Source: Oceanospirillaceae bacterium (GTDB taxonomy: Bacteria; Pseudomonadota; Gammaproteobacteria; Pseudomonadales; Oceanobacteraceae). Taken from it: 34,466 bases of DNA. The stretch spans positions 1 to 34,466 of the forward strand of contig PBQA01000009.1 in the NCBI GenBank assembly GCA_002724925.1. Direction: 5' to 3'. Each line of letters opens with the position of its first letter. Within the stretch, counting starts at the first letter, position 1. The notes beneath the pieces are model-generated. The model did no database searches. It saw nothing but the letters and a program-made list of their open reading frames with translations, and was not told the origin of the DNA. Positions 1 to 7,813 of this stretch are shown here, in pieces. Both the position numbers and the translations under genes were made by a program.

Positions 1-368
<368 letters not shown>

Positions 369-515
369 ATATAACACCCAAACTGGTGTATAAACAGTTA
401 TGACATACGAACAGGCAGCCGCCGGTTCGCGAGAGAATCTCACTCATGTATCCAACCTAATTTTTTCACTTTGGCACGCTTAAGCGATAAGACCGAAGAA
501 GTGAAAAAGCCAGTT
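369..515 (+). other. 23S-5S internal transcribed spacer
   Basis: This 147-nt spacer lies between the 23S and 5S genes and I see no tRNA in it. It contains an inverted repeat, TTTTTTCACTT near 461-472 against AAGTGAAAAA near 499-509, that would bring the 5' flank of 5S into a stem. Such stems are usual processing sites, but the function here is inferred. Confidence 0.7.
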
Positions 516-633
516 TGCTTGACGACAATAGAGCTGTGGAACCACCTGAATCCATTCCGAACTCAGAAGTGAAACGCAGCATCGCCGATGGTAGTGTGGG
601 GTCTCCCCATGTGAGAGTAGGTCATCGTCAAGC
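516..633 (+). rRNA. 5S rRNA
   Basis: A complete 5S rRNA of about 118 nt. The conserved core CCGAACTCAGAAGTGAAACG is at 557-576. The 5' end (GCTTGACGAC) pairs with the 3' end (GTCATCGTCAAGC) to make helix I. Ends are inferred from this pairing. It is followed at once by a strong intrinsic terminator, so it closes the rrn operon. Confidence 0.96.
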
Positions 634-641
634 TCTTATTC

Positions 642-677
642 AAAACCCCAGCAGGGTAACCTGCTGGGGTTTTTTCT
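642..677 (+). terminator. rrn operon intrinsic terminator
   Basis: A near-perfect stem AACCCCAGCAGG / CCTGCTGGGGTT with a GTAA loop is followed by TTTTTCTT, starting about 9 nt after the 5S end. It ends the rRNA transcript. Confidence 0.93.
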
Positions 678-729
678 TATCTAGGGTTTATGCCAGGTTG
701 CCTGCTGGGGTATTGGGTAGAATACGATA

Positions 730-860
730 ATCATTTTTACTACCTATCGGGCAGCGAAGCGTCATGTGAAAGGCGATGCACCGGAGGTGCCAGCCTTGAG
801 CGCCGCAGGCGTGGCGAAGCCAGACAAAGCGTAGCTTTGGACTCCTTGACGATGACCTAC
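730..860. repeat. Train of small hairpins after the rrn terminator
   Basis: No gene is visible here. Short, tight-looped palindromes lie one after another: GCACC-GGA-GGTGC (778-790), CGCC-GCA-GGCG (about 800-811), AAAGC-GTA-GCTTT (826-838) and ACCTGC-TGC-GCAGGT (858-872). The same style of hairpin train occurs after the tRNA-Phe gene at 17966-18051. The origin is unknown. Confidence 0.55.
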
Positions 861-911
861 CTGCTGCGCAGGTTCAGGTCATGGTGCAGTTGGCTTCGCC
901 GATCAAGCTCT
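842..911 (+). pseudogene. Collapsed 5S rRNA remnant (helix I and 3' flank)
   Basis: The segment begins with CTTGACGATGACC, which resembles the 5' arm of 5S helix I and is the complement of the 5S 3' end. After a hairpin it continues with AGGTCAT, then an unrelated ~20-nt stretch, then ATCAAGCTCTTATCCAAAACCCC. The last part matches the authentic 5S end and its flank (GTCAAGCTCTTATTCAAAACCCC) with few changes. The whole internal body of 5S is missing. I infer a former second 5S gene that has collapsed to its terminal helix; a copied 3' flank alone is the alternative. Confidence 0.6.
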
Positions 912-915
912 TATC

Positions 916-955
916 CAAAACCCCTGATCACTAACGTGGTTAGGGGTTTTTCTTG
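916..955 (+). terminator. Second rrn-type terminator, behind the 5S remnant
   Basis: The stem AACCCCT-G-ATCAC / GTGGT-T-AGGGGTT with a TAAC loop is followed by TTTTCTT. It sits in the same relative place as the terminator after the authentic 5S gene, with the same CTCTTATCCAAAA lead-in, but its loop and inner stem differ. Confidence 0.85.
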
Positions 956-972
956 CCCGTAAGAAAGTTAAC

Positions 973-1205
973 CGTGTAGGAGCGCTTCAGCCAGCTTGCC
1001 TGGCTATGCGCGATGCGGCGCTTCGACAGAAATATGTAGGAGGGGATCCTATCCCCGAAAGCCTCTGCGACCCAGACGCCATCGGGAAGACGCTTCCCTC
1101 CTACAGAGTCGCACAAGCATCGCGTTACGATCTTTCGATGGATCTTGTCATACCCGTGTAGGAGCGGTTCAGCCAGCTTGTCTGGCTATGCGCGATTGCG
1201 GCTCA
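973..1205. repeat. REP/BIME-like palindrome cluster
   Basis: Three related elements lie together. Two direct copies of ~48 bp (about 973-1021 and 1155-1203) begin CGTGTAGGAGCG and contain the hairpin AGCCA...TGGCT followed by ATGCGCGAT. Between them, 1035-1105 is bounded by inverted TGTAGGAGGG / CCCTCCTACA ends and holds a GGGGAT-CCT-ATCCCC hairpin. The TGTAGGAGCG head is like Pseudomonas-type REP elements, which are usually mobilised by RAYT transposases; none is encoded in the window. Confidence 0.7.
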
Positions 1206-1210
1206 GCGTG

Positions 1211-1459
1211 AGACAAATGGCGTCTATTTAAGAGTTTATGCCGTTGATGCTCAAAATCGACGGGCCACGAACGTCTTCTCACTGTAAAGAGTACGTTCGT
1301 ACCGCTATTACCCCTTGAAGCAAAATCCCTAGCGAATATCCTATACGTAACAAGTATTCCAATAATAAAAACAAGCTGTCACCGAATATCTATCTGTCCT
1401 GATATAGACTGGTTCTACAGTCGAAGCGGTGTCTCTTGACCGACATGTGAGGTCGTGAA
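1211..1459. promoter_or_regulatory. Leader/upstream region of the Fil-like operon
   Basis: About 250 bp without a gene, AT-richer than its surroundings. It contains an 8-bp inverted repeat ACGAACGT / ACGTTCGT (1267-1274 and 1293-1300) that could be an operator or an RNA hairpin. A possible -10 (GATATAGA, about 1400) is visible, but no convincing -35 partner. The promoter of the four-gene operon probably lies here; its exact position cannot be read with confidence. Confidence 0.35.
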
Positions 1460-2683
1460 GTGAAAAACATTCTCCGCCATCCATTAACAGTTGCATTGAC
1501 CGCTATGTCTCTGCCAGCGCTTTCACTTGAGGCGATCAGTGATCGCGAGATGGCTGATGTTGCTGGTCAAGCCTTTATCACCATCGATGCATCATCATAC
1601 AGTGACGGCACTGGTGAATGGGCAGGGCAGTATGAGTTCACAAAGGTGAATCTGGGCTTAGATATCGAAACCCTGATGACCATCGACACGCTTAAGGTTG
1701 GTGAGTTTGAGCGGACAGTAGGTGAAGACGGTACTGTGCCAATGACGGATTCTCAGGGTAACCCTGTGACTCAAAATGGGAACTTGGTGGCCCATGATGC
1801 TGATTTGATTATTGAGAACTTCGGTCTTGGCCGGGTCACTAATTACAAAGATGCCGTTAATGCTGGTGTTGAAGAGTTTAAGATCCGTGATCCTTACATT
1901 GAACTTGCGTATAAAGTAGAGAGCGGTGTCCGGAAGATTGCAGGAGTACGTATCGGCTTCTCGGAAGCTCAGGGTTGGTTGTCAGGAGATCTTATCTCTT
2001 TAACAGGTAATTTGAATGGCCGAATTGAAGGGCCTGCCTCGGTGGTATATGACCAGAACTGTAATGGTCAGGGTACTGCGAGTTGGTTGCAGTGTATTGA
2101 ACTAGGTTTGGCAGATGCTTTGGGTACGCAGTTGGTAAGTACAATCGACTTGGTTGATGGTGCTGTAGGTACCGCTGGTTATAGTTATGGCGCTGGTCGC
2201 GAGTTAAATGAAGATGGTGAGCTTCAAAACCCCGATAGCCCATATCTGGACGTCCCTTACCTTAAACGAGCTTCCTGGGCGGGTGTTCCGGGGGGTAGGA
2301 GCTTCACAGCTCCAGGTTCTGCGCTTGAATTTATTATTCCCGCGCTTACCGGGTCTGAAGACTGTACTGTTACGGGTACTCCCGCTTGTTTCCCTCTAAC
2401 TAACTTTCAGAGTGTCTATGTCGGCGATGAAAGTGTTGACTTTGAGAATGGCGGCGGAGCTACAGGTGCGTTTGTATCTCTTCAGACTACTTCTGTTCCG
2501 TGGGAAGATTTTTCGGGTATCGAAGGCAGTGATCGCGTATTAACTCAGAGAGGAGCGTTTTTGAATATCGCTAAATTCGATTCTGGCTCTGGTGTGAAGT
2601 ATCCACTCAACCTTGATTTGTTCAGTGCAACGAACGGTACGCCACGTCAGGCTACCTGTGTTGGTAGCCTGAAGGGGTGCTAA
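1460..2683 (+). CDS. Secreted protein with DUF6160/Fil-like N-terminus (first gene of four)
   Basis: 407 aa. It starts at GTG 1460, with GAGG eight bases upstream. A Sec signal peptide is visible (about residues 1-22), followed by the motif EAISDREMADVAGQ ending at residues 36-37 (GQ). The same motif at the same distance occurs in the next three genes. The mature part looks beta-rich with many glycines and acidic residues. All six cysteines form short-spaced pairs (C-x10-C, C-x7-C, C-x6-C), the last at the extreme C-terminus (KGC). No enzyme motif is recognised. The N-terminal plan is like DUF6160/FilA-type putative pilus proteins; this is recognition by pattern, without a search. It is first in a tightly spaced operon, with the next ATG 2 nt after its stop. 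An envelope or surface role is inferred. Confidence 0.85.
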   Translation: MKNILRHPLTVALTAMSLPALSLEAISDREMADVAGQAFITIDASSYSDGTGEWAGQYEFTKVNLGLDIETLMTIDTLKVGEFERTVGEDGTVPMTDSQGNPVTQNGNLVAHDADLIIENFGLGRVTNYKDAVNAGVEEFKIRDPYIELAYKVESGVRKIAGVRIGFSEAQGWLSGDLISLTGNLNGRIEGPASVVYDQNCNGQGTASWLQCIELGLADALGTQLVSTIDLVDGAVGTAGYSYGAGRELNEDGELQNPDSPYLDVPYLKRASWAGVPGGRSFTAPGSALEFIIPALTGSEDCTVTGTPACFPLTNFQSVYVGDESVDFENGGGATGAFVSLQTTSVPWEDFSGIEGSDRVLTQRGAFLNIAKFDSGSGVKYPLNLDLFSATNGTPRQATCVGSLKGC

Positions 2684-2685
2684 TT

Positions 2686-4428
2686 ATGAAAATCTTGCGA
2701 TCTATGTTAATCACCTCGATGGTTGTCTCTGCTGCGGCATTTGCTGACTTGCAGGCTCTTGATGATAGCCAGATGAGTGCGGCAACTGGTGAGGGGCTTG
2801 GGTTTGCCCTTGAAGATTTCGTTTTGGACACGGAAGGAGCTGAGCTTTCAGTAACAGGCATACAAAGCTCTGCGGGCGAAGAGATCGATATTAAGTGGAC
2901 TAGCCTTTATGTTATGGGGGAAGGCAGTGACGAGGGCTCTATTCGCACACCGGGACAGATTGGTAGTTACCTCCATCCGTACGTAATTCGTTCATTACGA
3001 GGCAGTGGAGGCCTCGATCCTAATGATCCTTTGTATAACGAAAAGTACGGTCAGATTAACAATGAACTGGCTCTACTTGAACTTGCAGCTGATGAGTACC
3101 AATCAGATGTCCAGAATAGCGCAACTTTTGCCACATTCTCGTACTATCAGGGGTGTGTTTGGGGGCAGCCTGGGTGTGACGACTTGGCAACGGTTGGCTC
3201 TAACGGAGTCGCAGTGCAGGCGATTACAAATGAAATTGATGCCCTGAATTCGTCCAGAGCGCAAATTGTAGATACCTATTCTCTGGCATTAGGCGCACTA
3301 GAAAATCAGATGAATAGTTACTACTTGAGTGAAATTGTTCCAAGGGAGGCCACTGTTGCACAGGAGCAAACGGAATACGACGCCGAGGTTGTTGAGCTCG
3401 GTCAGCGTCTGACTACGGCATTCGATGCTTATGAAGCTTTTATGGCTATTCGACCTCAAGCTGATTGTGAGTTTGGCGATAATTGTACCGGATTGAATGG
3501 TTCCGCATGTCCCGCAATCGGGGGAGGTGCTTGTCGGGATGCTCGGACCGCATACAACAATTCTTACGACTCCTACGAGGAACAGCAGTCGGTACGCCAG
3601 GATGCATATAACGATCTTATTGAAGCACGTATAGATCTGGCTGCTGCTAATAATGATTCTGAGAGTTTTGGGCCAGCAGGCTCTTATATTGAAGCGGTCA
3701 ATAATGTAGAAGAATTCAAGGTGCTGTGTGGTCTGGATTCGAGTGACTTTGGCTCGTGCGACGGTGGCCTGATCACGCGCAAGGGAGAAACAAAAGATGG
3801 TATCGAAAGTGTTTCAATAGCTTTGGCAAGTGGTGTGGAGCGCAGGGATGGCCTGGATGTGGGTGCATCCTTCGAATTCGCAGTGAACTCAGTAAATCCA
3901 AATGGCTCAACCAGCCCGCGTACTGACTACATCGATATCAACATGAAAGGGCTGTTTATCGATGGAACTGCGTTCCGTCTTTGGTCTGCTCCGGACGAGC
4001 AGGGTGACGATGAGCTGAATGCTGAGATTCGCTTGAATTTATTTATCAAAGAGTTGGATATCAGTGTTTGTGATCCTTCGGTTTGTGACAATGATCCTGT
4101 AGCCAAGGAGGCTTCTACTCTAAACTTGGATAACATGTTTGTCAGTCTTAACCTGGGTTACGGCGAGATTCAGCCAATGCGTCTGTCTGCTACGTCGGAT
4201 GGTAATTTCGAGTTTGAGCTGACCAAGCTCCGTCCTGGTGATGATGTCGACACCAGTAGCCAAGAAGCTATGCAGACTTTCTATGATGATTACTATGAAA
4301 ACTCACCGAAGAGCTTTATATCTATCAGCGACGTGCGTATCGGCAACAGTCCTGATGCCAGCCTCGGTAGAATCACGGTTGACGGTTTGCGTGCTCAGTA
4401 CCTTAAAGTTACCAGTCGCGACCTGTAA
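2686..4428 (+). CDS. Secreted Fil-like protein with a long helical insert (second gene of four)
   Basis: 580 aa from ATG 2686, preceded by AAGGGG; an in-frame GTG nine bases earlier is less likely. A signal peptide ending AFA (about residue 20) precedes the motif LQALDDSQMSAATGEG, with the key glycine at residue 35. Residues ~105-335 differ from the rest: long polar, probably alpha-helical or coiled-coil stretches with little glycine, interrupted by cysteine loops. The C-terminal third returns to beta-type sequence and ends ...GLRAQYLKVTSRDL. All ten cysteines are in local pairs (x6, x5, x7, x9, x4 spacings), suggesting disulfides formed in the periplasm. No known enzyme motif is seen. A stalk-like or structural role is inferred. 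It is 2 nt after the previous gene and 15 nt before the next ATG. Confidence 0.85.
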   Translation: MKILRSMLITSMVVSAAAFADLQALDDSQMSAATGEGLGFALEDFVLDTEGAELSVTGIQSSAGEEIDIKWTSLYVMGEGSDEGSIRTPGQIGSYLHPYVIRSLRGSGGLDPNDPLYNEKYGQINNELALLELAADEYQSDVQNSATFATFSYYQGCVWGQPGCDDLATVGSNGVAVQAITNEIDALNSSRAQIVDTYSLALGALENQMNSYYLSEIVPREATVAQEQTEYDAEVVELGQRLTTAFDAYEAFMAIRPQADCEFGDNCTGLNGSACPAIGGGACRDARTAYNNSYDSYEEQQSVRQDAYNDLIEARIDLAAANNDSESFGPAGSYIEAVNNVEEFKVLCGLDSSDFGSCDGGLITRKGETKDGIESVSIALASGVERRDGLDVGASFEFAVNSVNPNGSTSPRTDYIDINMKGLFIDGTAFRLWSAPDEQGDDELNAEIRLNLFIKELDISVCDPSVCDNDPVAKEASTLNLDNMFVSLNLGYGEIQPMRLSATSDGNFEFELTKLRPGDDVDTSSQEAMQTFYDDYYENSPKSFISISDVRIGNSPDASLGRITVDGLRAQYLKVTSRDL

Positions 4429-4443
4429 AAGGTGGAGGTCAGA

Positions 4444-5082
4444 ATGACATTTAATAAGTTAGTACTTTCTATATCCACATTAATGGTCGCATCTTCGGCA
4501 ATGGCCGAGATGAAAGCAATTGATGATTTTGACTTGTCTGAAATTTCAGGTAAGGGTGGTGTTTACCTATCCGGTGAGTTCGCGATCAACAAAGATGGTG
4601 GACCCCTTTGGGACGATCCCAATGAAGTCTCAGGCTTCACTCCAGGTTCTCGTCCTATATTCGACGGTGCCGGTAATATCGTTGGCTCTGAAGAATGCGA
4701 AAACGGCATCTGTGGTTTGCGCCTTGCCATCAAATTGAATGAGAACAGTGAAGGTTGGTACGTTCTGGATGACGTGTCTGGCGGTATGTCGTTCGAAGGG
4801 TTGACGCTTCAGACGGAAACACTGACGACCGCAACGAACTACGACGTTTGGGTTGATGGTGGCTTCGAAGAAAAAGCGGTTGACGACGAAGTTTTGAAAA
4901 TCGGGCTACCAGGAACCATTACCTTCAACGATTTTAAGTTTAAGTTCGCTGTAGCTAACAATGGTGAATTTGGTGTGCCTCTTCAGGATGGAACCGCATT
5001 TCGGCAAACCGAAATCTTCGGTGTCCAGCTGGATGGCGATATCACTGTCGGTGGTAACTTACTCCTGTTTCCGGTGGATTGA
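4444..5082 (+). CDS. Small secreted Fil-like protein (third gene of four)
   Basis: 212 aa from ATG 4444, which has a strong GGAGG at 4434-4438; an in-frame GTG at 4432 would start inside that site. The signal peptide ends SSAMA (residue 21), followed by EMKAIDDFDLSEISGKGG with the glycine of the shared motif at residue 36. It is the shortest of the four and the only one whose motif ends in GKGG, close to a double-glycine leader. The mature part is beta-rich (GVYLSGEFAINKDGG and similar) with a single C-x4-C pair. No catalytic motif is seen. It may be a minor subunit or adaptor of whatever the operon builds. The next gene starts 2 nt after its stop. Confidence 0.83.
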   Translation: MTFNKLVLSISTLMVASSAMAEMKAIDDFDLSEISGKGGVYLSGEFAINKDGGPLWDDPNEVSGFTPGSRPIFDGAGNIVGSEECENGICGLRLAIKLNENSEGWYVLDDVSGGMSFEGLTLQTETLTTATNYDVWVDGGFEEKAVDDEVLKIGLPGTITFNDFKFKFAVANNGEFGVPLQDGTAFRQTEIFGVQLDGDITVGGNLLLFPVD

Positions 5083-5084
5083 TT

Positions 5085-7742
5085 ATGAAAAAGACTACTT
5101 TGACGTTAAGTGCACTCACGCTCGCGATTCAGGCTGTATCAGTATCGGCACTGGAAGCGCTTGATGATGAGAGCATGGCGAATGTATCTGGTCAGTCTGG
5201 TGTGACGATTGAACTTGACCCTGGGCAGCTGGATATAGGTGAAATTAGCTACAGCCAGGATGGTGTTGCAGCCAATATGCGTGACATCAATATCAACTCT
5301 GGTATTGGCTCTGCCTCGGTAACGACGATAGATATTGACTCGGATGGTACCCTTAATCTGTTCAACCAGCTTGGTGCTCGCGAGTTTACCGTTGGCGGCG
5401 TTGGCATGACCGGCACTACTGGTATTACCAACGATTTTTTCAGCCTGCGCGGTGCGACTCAGGCGTATAGTGATGGCGGTACTACGGGCGACCTGACTGA
5501 TGACACTGGGGTTTTTCGTCTCAACATGGGCGATGACGGTAACGGAAATCTTGCCTTTGATGGTTCACAGGTCGGCCTGTTCTTCGACGGTTTGCACTTC
5601 GGCGATGACGGCATGGAGTGGATCATTGATGATTTAGCAATGTCAGCCATCATTAACTACGGTCGCCTCATCGTTAATGACGGCAATGTCGAGTTCGACT
5701 TCGGTACCTTTGATAATCGAGGCCTACGCCTGACTTATGAGGCAGCTGCGATTGGTCTGTCTAATGATCCTAATATCGCTGTGGGTGATTATGGCGACCC
5801 TAACTCAGCGGGTTATTTGTTGGGTGACACGTTTGGTTCACTCAGTGTCGATCTTGAAGCATACGGTACCTTCACGATTGAAGGTGGCGGCGCTGATATC
5901 GGTGAGGGTATTACCTTCATACCTGCTCTTACGCTTATCAATGATGATGACGATCGCCCAGCGTTCAAATATACGGACGACGGATACGTGATCCTCGCTC
6001 GTAACTTCCGTGGAGACTTCAGTACAGAGTCTGGTTTGACGCTCGATTTTGAAGAAGACGATGCTAACAACCCCTATCTGGCATTGCGTTACGAAGATCT
6101 CACCTTCTCATTCAGCTTAGATGACCTGATTCTTGGAGATGAGAATGGAGCTGCACTCGGTAGTTTCCGTGGTCAGGTGCTTTTTCAGGATGGCTTAGTT
6201 GATGGGATTGAGCGTAAAAACTATCTACATTTATTTCCAGGCGGTGATATCGCTAGTGCCGATGGCTCAACGCAGCAGGGTATAAGGGCGCAAGTCGGAT
6301 GGAATATTGTGTCTGCGGCGCCGGAAGCACAAGATGGTGAAACCTTTACCACACCGGGAAGTTTTGCAGGTAAAACTGCAGCTGAGAGTAATACTTATTT
6401 CGCCATGAACGATGATGGTAACTGGGTTTATTTCAACGGTTTTAACGGCTGGGGTGAAGGTGAGGTAACACTTGATCTTACTTCTGGCCCAGATATGGCT
6501 TCACTGCCTTCTGATTATTATGCTAACCCTTATAATTCAGCGACGGGGCAGTTTGATGCCAACGTTGGCTATGACCGTGAGAACAAGGTTGGTACTTACG
6601 ATGGCCTGCGTATCGACTTCAAAGATTTACGCGGAGAGTACAGCTTCTCGGGCGTAACTGTTGGTACTAGTGAAGAAGAGGCAATGGACTCCCCTTACAT
6701 GGGTGGTACTGAGCTGCTTCTGGCAATGGAAGTATTCCCATCGTACAGCTTCACACTCAATGGTAACCTGACGATTGCTCCGGGTGGTCAGATTAACAGC
6801 GACGGCGTTGGTGGTACTCAGGGTCTTACGCTTAATGGTGATCTGCGGATCACTGATGGTGATGCTGCGATTACAGTGGATGAGTTCGGTCGTGGTGTCT
6901 GGTTGACAGGTGTAACCTATGACCTTCACATGCGCGGTGCATCTATTGACGTAACCGAAGATGGCTTGACCTTTAATAAAGGGCTGACGTGGTCGACCAT
7001 TCAGGTCGGTCAGTACAACAGCGCTACAGGTGAAATCGAGGGTGGTATTATCTTCGGCTCGCGCGAGGATGGCGACAACCTTGGTGCCTTCACGCTCGAA
7101 CGTCTAGAGGATGGCACTACGATTTCAGTAGCGTCGGGTGGTGCAGGTCAGGTTTGTATTGGCGGCTCACTCAACGCTGGAGGCACTGATTGTGCGGGCG
7201 CTGGTCGTTTCGAAGATCGCGGAGAGCAAGGGCTGACTATCAAAGTTAAGGCGAAGTTTGCAGAGGCTCCTACTGACGTGAACGATCCTAATTATTATCG
7301 CTACCTTGGCAAAGGTAATCGCTTCTCTTGGACACAGACAAATGGTACGACCCTGACTCTTGATAACTTCAGCACCCAGGATGGTCCTCAGGGCGGGAAC
7401 GACTACGGTCTGAATATTGATCTTAAGCTTGATGTTGCAAGAACAGCAGTGCGTGCAAGTTTTATTGATGAGGACGGTGACGGTAATACGGACAATGACT
7501 TTGATGGTGATGGTCGTCCTGATTTGATCGATACAAATGGTCAGTATATTCAGGAGTCCGAGATCCCGGAACGTGGCCCTCTTGGCTTTGCAGTATTCGG
7601 TCGGGTTCACTTTAAACAGCTGAACATCGATGGTCTGAAGATTGCTGCGACTCCAGACAGTACGCCTCAGACGCTGATCAGTCAGATTGTTGTTCAGAAT
7701 GCGGATATTCAGGCTAACCTGACGGCCACTCCAATCCGCTAA
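5085..7742 (+). CDS. Large secreted beta-rich Fil-like protein with a Ca-binding-type loop (fourth gene of four)
   Basis: 885 aa from ATG 5085; a TTG six bases earlier is in frame but less likely. The signal peptide ends SVSA (residue 22) and is followed by LEALDDESMANVSGQSG, with the motif glycine at residue 36 as in genes 1 and 3. The body is repetitive in style: many DG turns and alternating strand-turn units, suggesting a beta-solenoid or barrel-like fold. Around residues 796-820 a run of DxDxDG elements resembles calcium-binding thrombospondin-3 or EF-type loops. Only two cysteines occur, as one C-x11-C loop. No TonB, autotransporter or sortase signal is seen. It is the largest member and closes the operon. 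It is probably the main envelope or surface component; this is inference. Confidence 0.85.
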   Translation: MKKTTLTLSALTLAIQAVSVSALEALDDESMANVSGQSGVTIELDPGQLDIGEISYSQDGVAANMRDININSGIGSASVTTIDIDSDGTLNLFNQLGAREFTVGGVGMTGTTGITNDFFSLRGATQAYSDGGTTGDLTDDTGVFRLNMGDDGNGNLAFDGSQVGLFFDGLHFGDDGMEWIIDDLAMSAIINYGRLIVNDGNVEFDFGTFDNRGLRLTYEAAAIGLSNDPNIAVGDYGDPNSAGYLLGDTFGSLSVDLEAYGTFTIEGGGADIGEGITFIPALTLINDDDDRPAFKYTDDGYVILARNFRGDFSTESGLTLDFEEDDANNPYLALRYEDLTFSFSLDDLILGDENGAALGSFRGQVLFQDGLVDGIERKNYLHLFPGGDIASADGSTQQGIRAQVGWNIVSAAPEAQDGETFTTPGSFAGKTAAESNTYFAMNDDGNWVYFNGFNGWGEGEVTLDLTSGPDMASLPSDYYANPYNSATGQFDANVGYDRENKVGTYDGLRIDFKDLRGEYSFSGVTVGTSEEEAMDSPYMGGTELLLAMEVFPSYSFTLNGNLTIAPGGQINSDGVGGTQGLTLNGDLRITDGDAAITVDEFGRGVWLTGVTYDLHMRGASIDVTEDGLTFNKGLTWSTIQVGQYNSATGEIEGGIIFGSREDGDNLGAFTLERLEDGTTISVASGGAGQVCIGGSLNAGGTDCAGAGRFEDRGEQGLTIKVKAKFAEAPTDVNDPNYYRYLGKGNRFSWTQTNGTTLTLDNFSTQDGPQGGNDYGLNIDLKLDVARTAVRASFIDEDGDGNTDNDFDGDGRPDLIDTNGQYIQESEIPERGPLGFAVFGRVHFKQLNIDGLKIAATPDSTPQTLISQIVVQNADIQANLTATPIR

Positions 7743-7761
7743 CCTTCCTTTGCTGCGATGT

Positions 7762-7799
7762 CCGATGATCAGGCGTATACTGTACGCCTGAATCATCGG
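7762..7799. other. Strong inverted repeat between the Fil-like operon and leuA
   Basis: A 16-bp stem (CCGATGATCAGGCGTA against TACGCCTG-A-ATCATCGG, one bulged A) with the loop TACTG lies 19 nt after the stop of the fourth Fil-like gene and ends just before the leuA ribosome site. It lacks a U-run, so it may act as a transcript 3'-end protector, a weak terminator or a leader structure for leuA. Confidence 0.7.
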
Positions 7800-7813
7800 C
7801 ATCGGAGTCTCTT

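Noticed and set aside
515-730. Open frames crossing the 5S rRNA gene and its terminator
   Set aside because: They cover a structural RNA and have no ribosome sites.
7167-7802. Long antisense open frame (211 codons) opposite the end of the fourth Fil-like gene
   Set aside because: It arises from codon bias of the real gene, and its product has the low-complexity Arg/Thr/Ile pattern of shadow frames.
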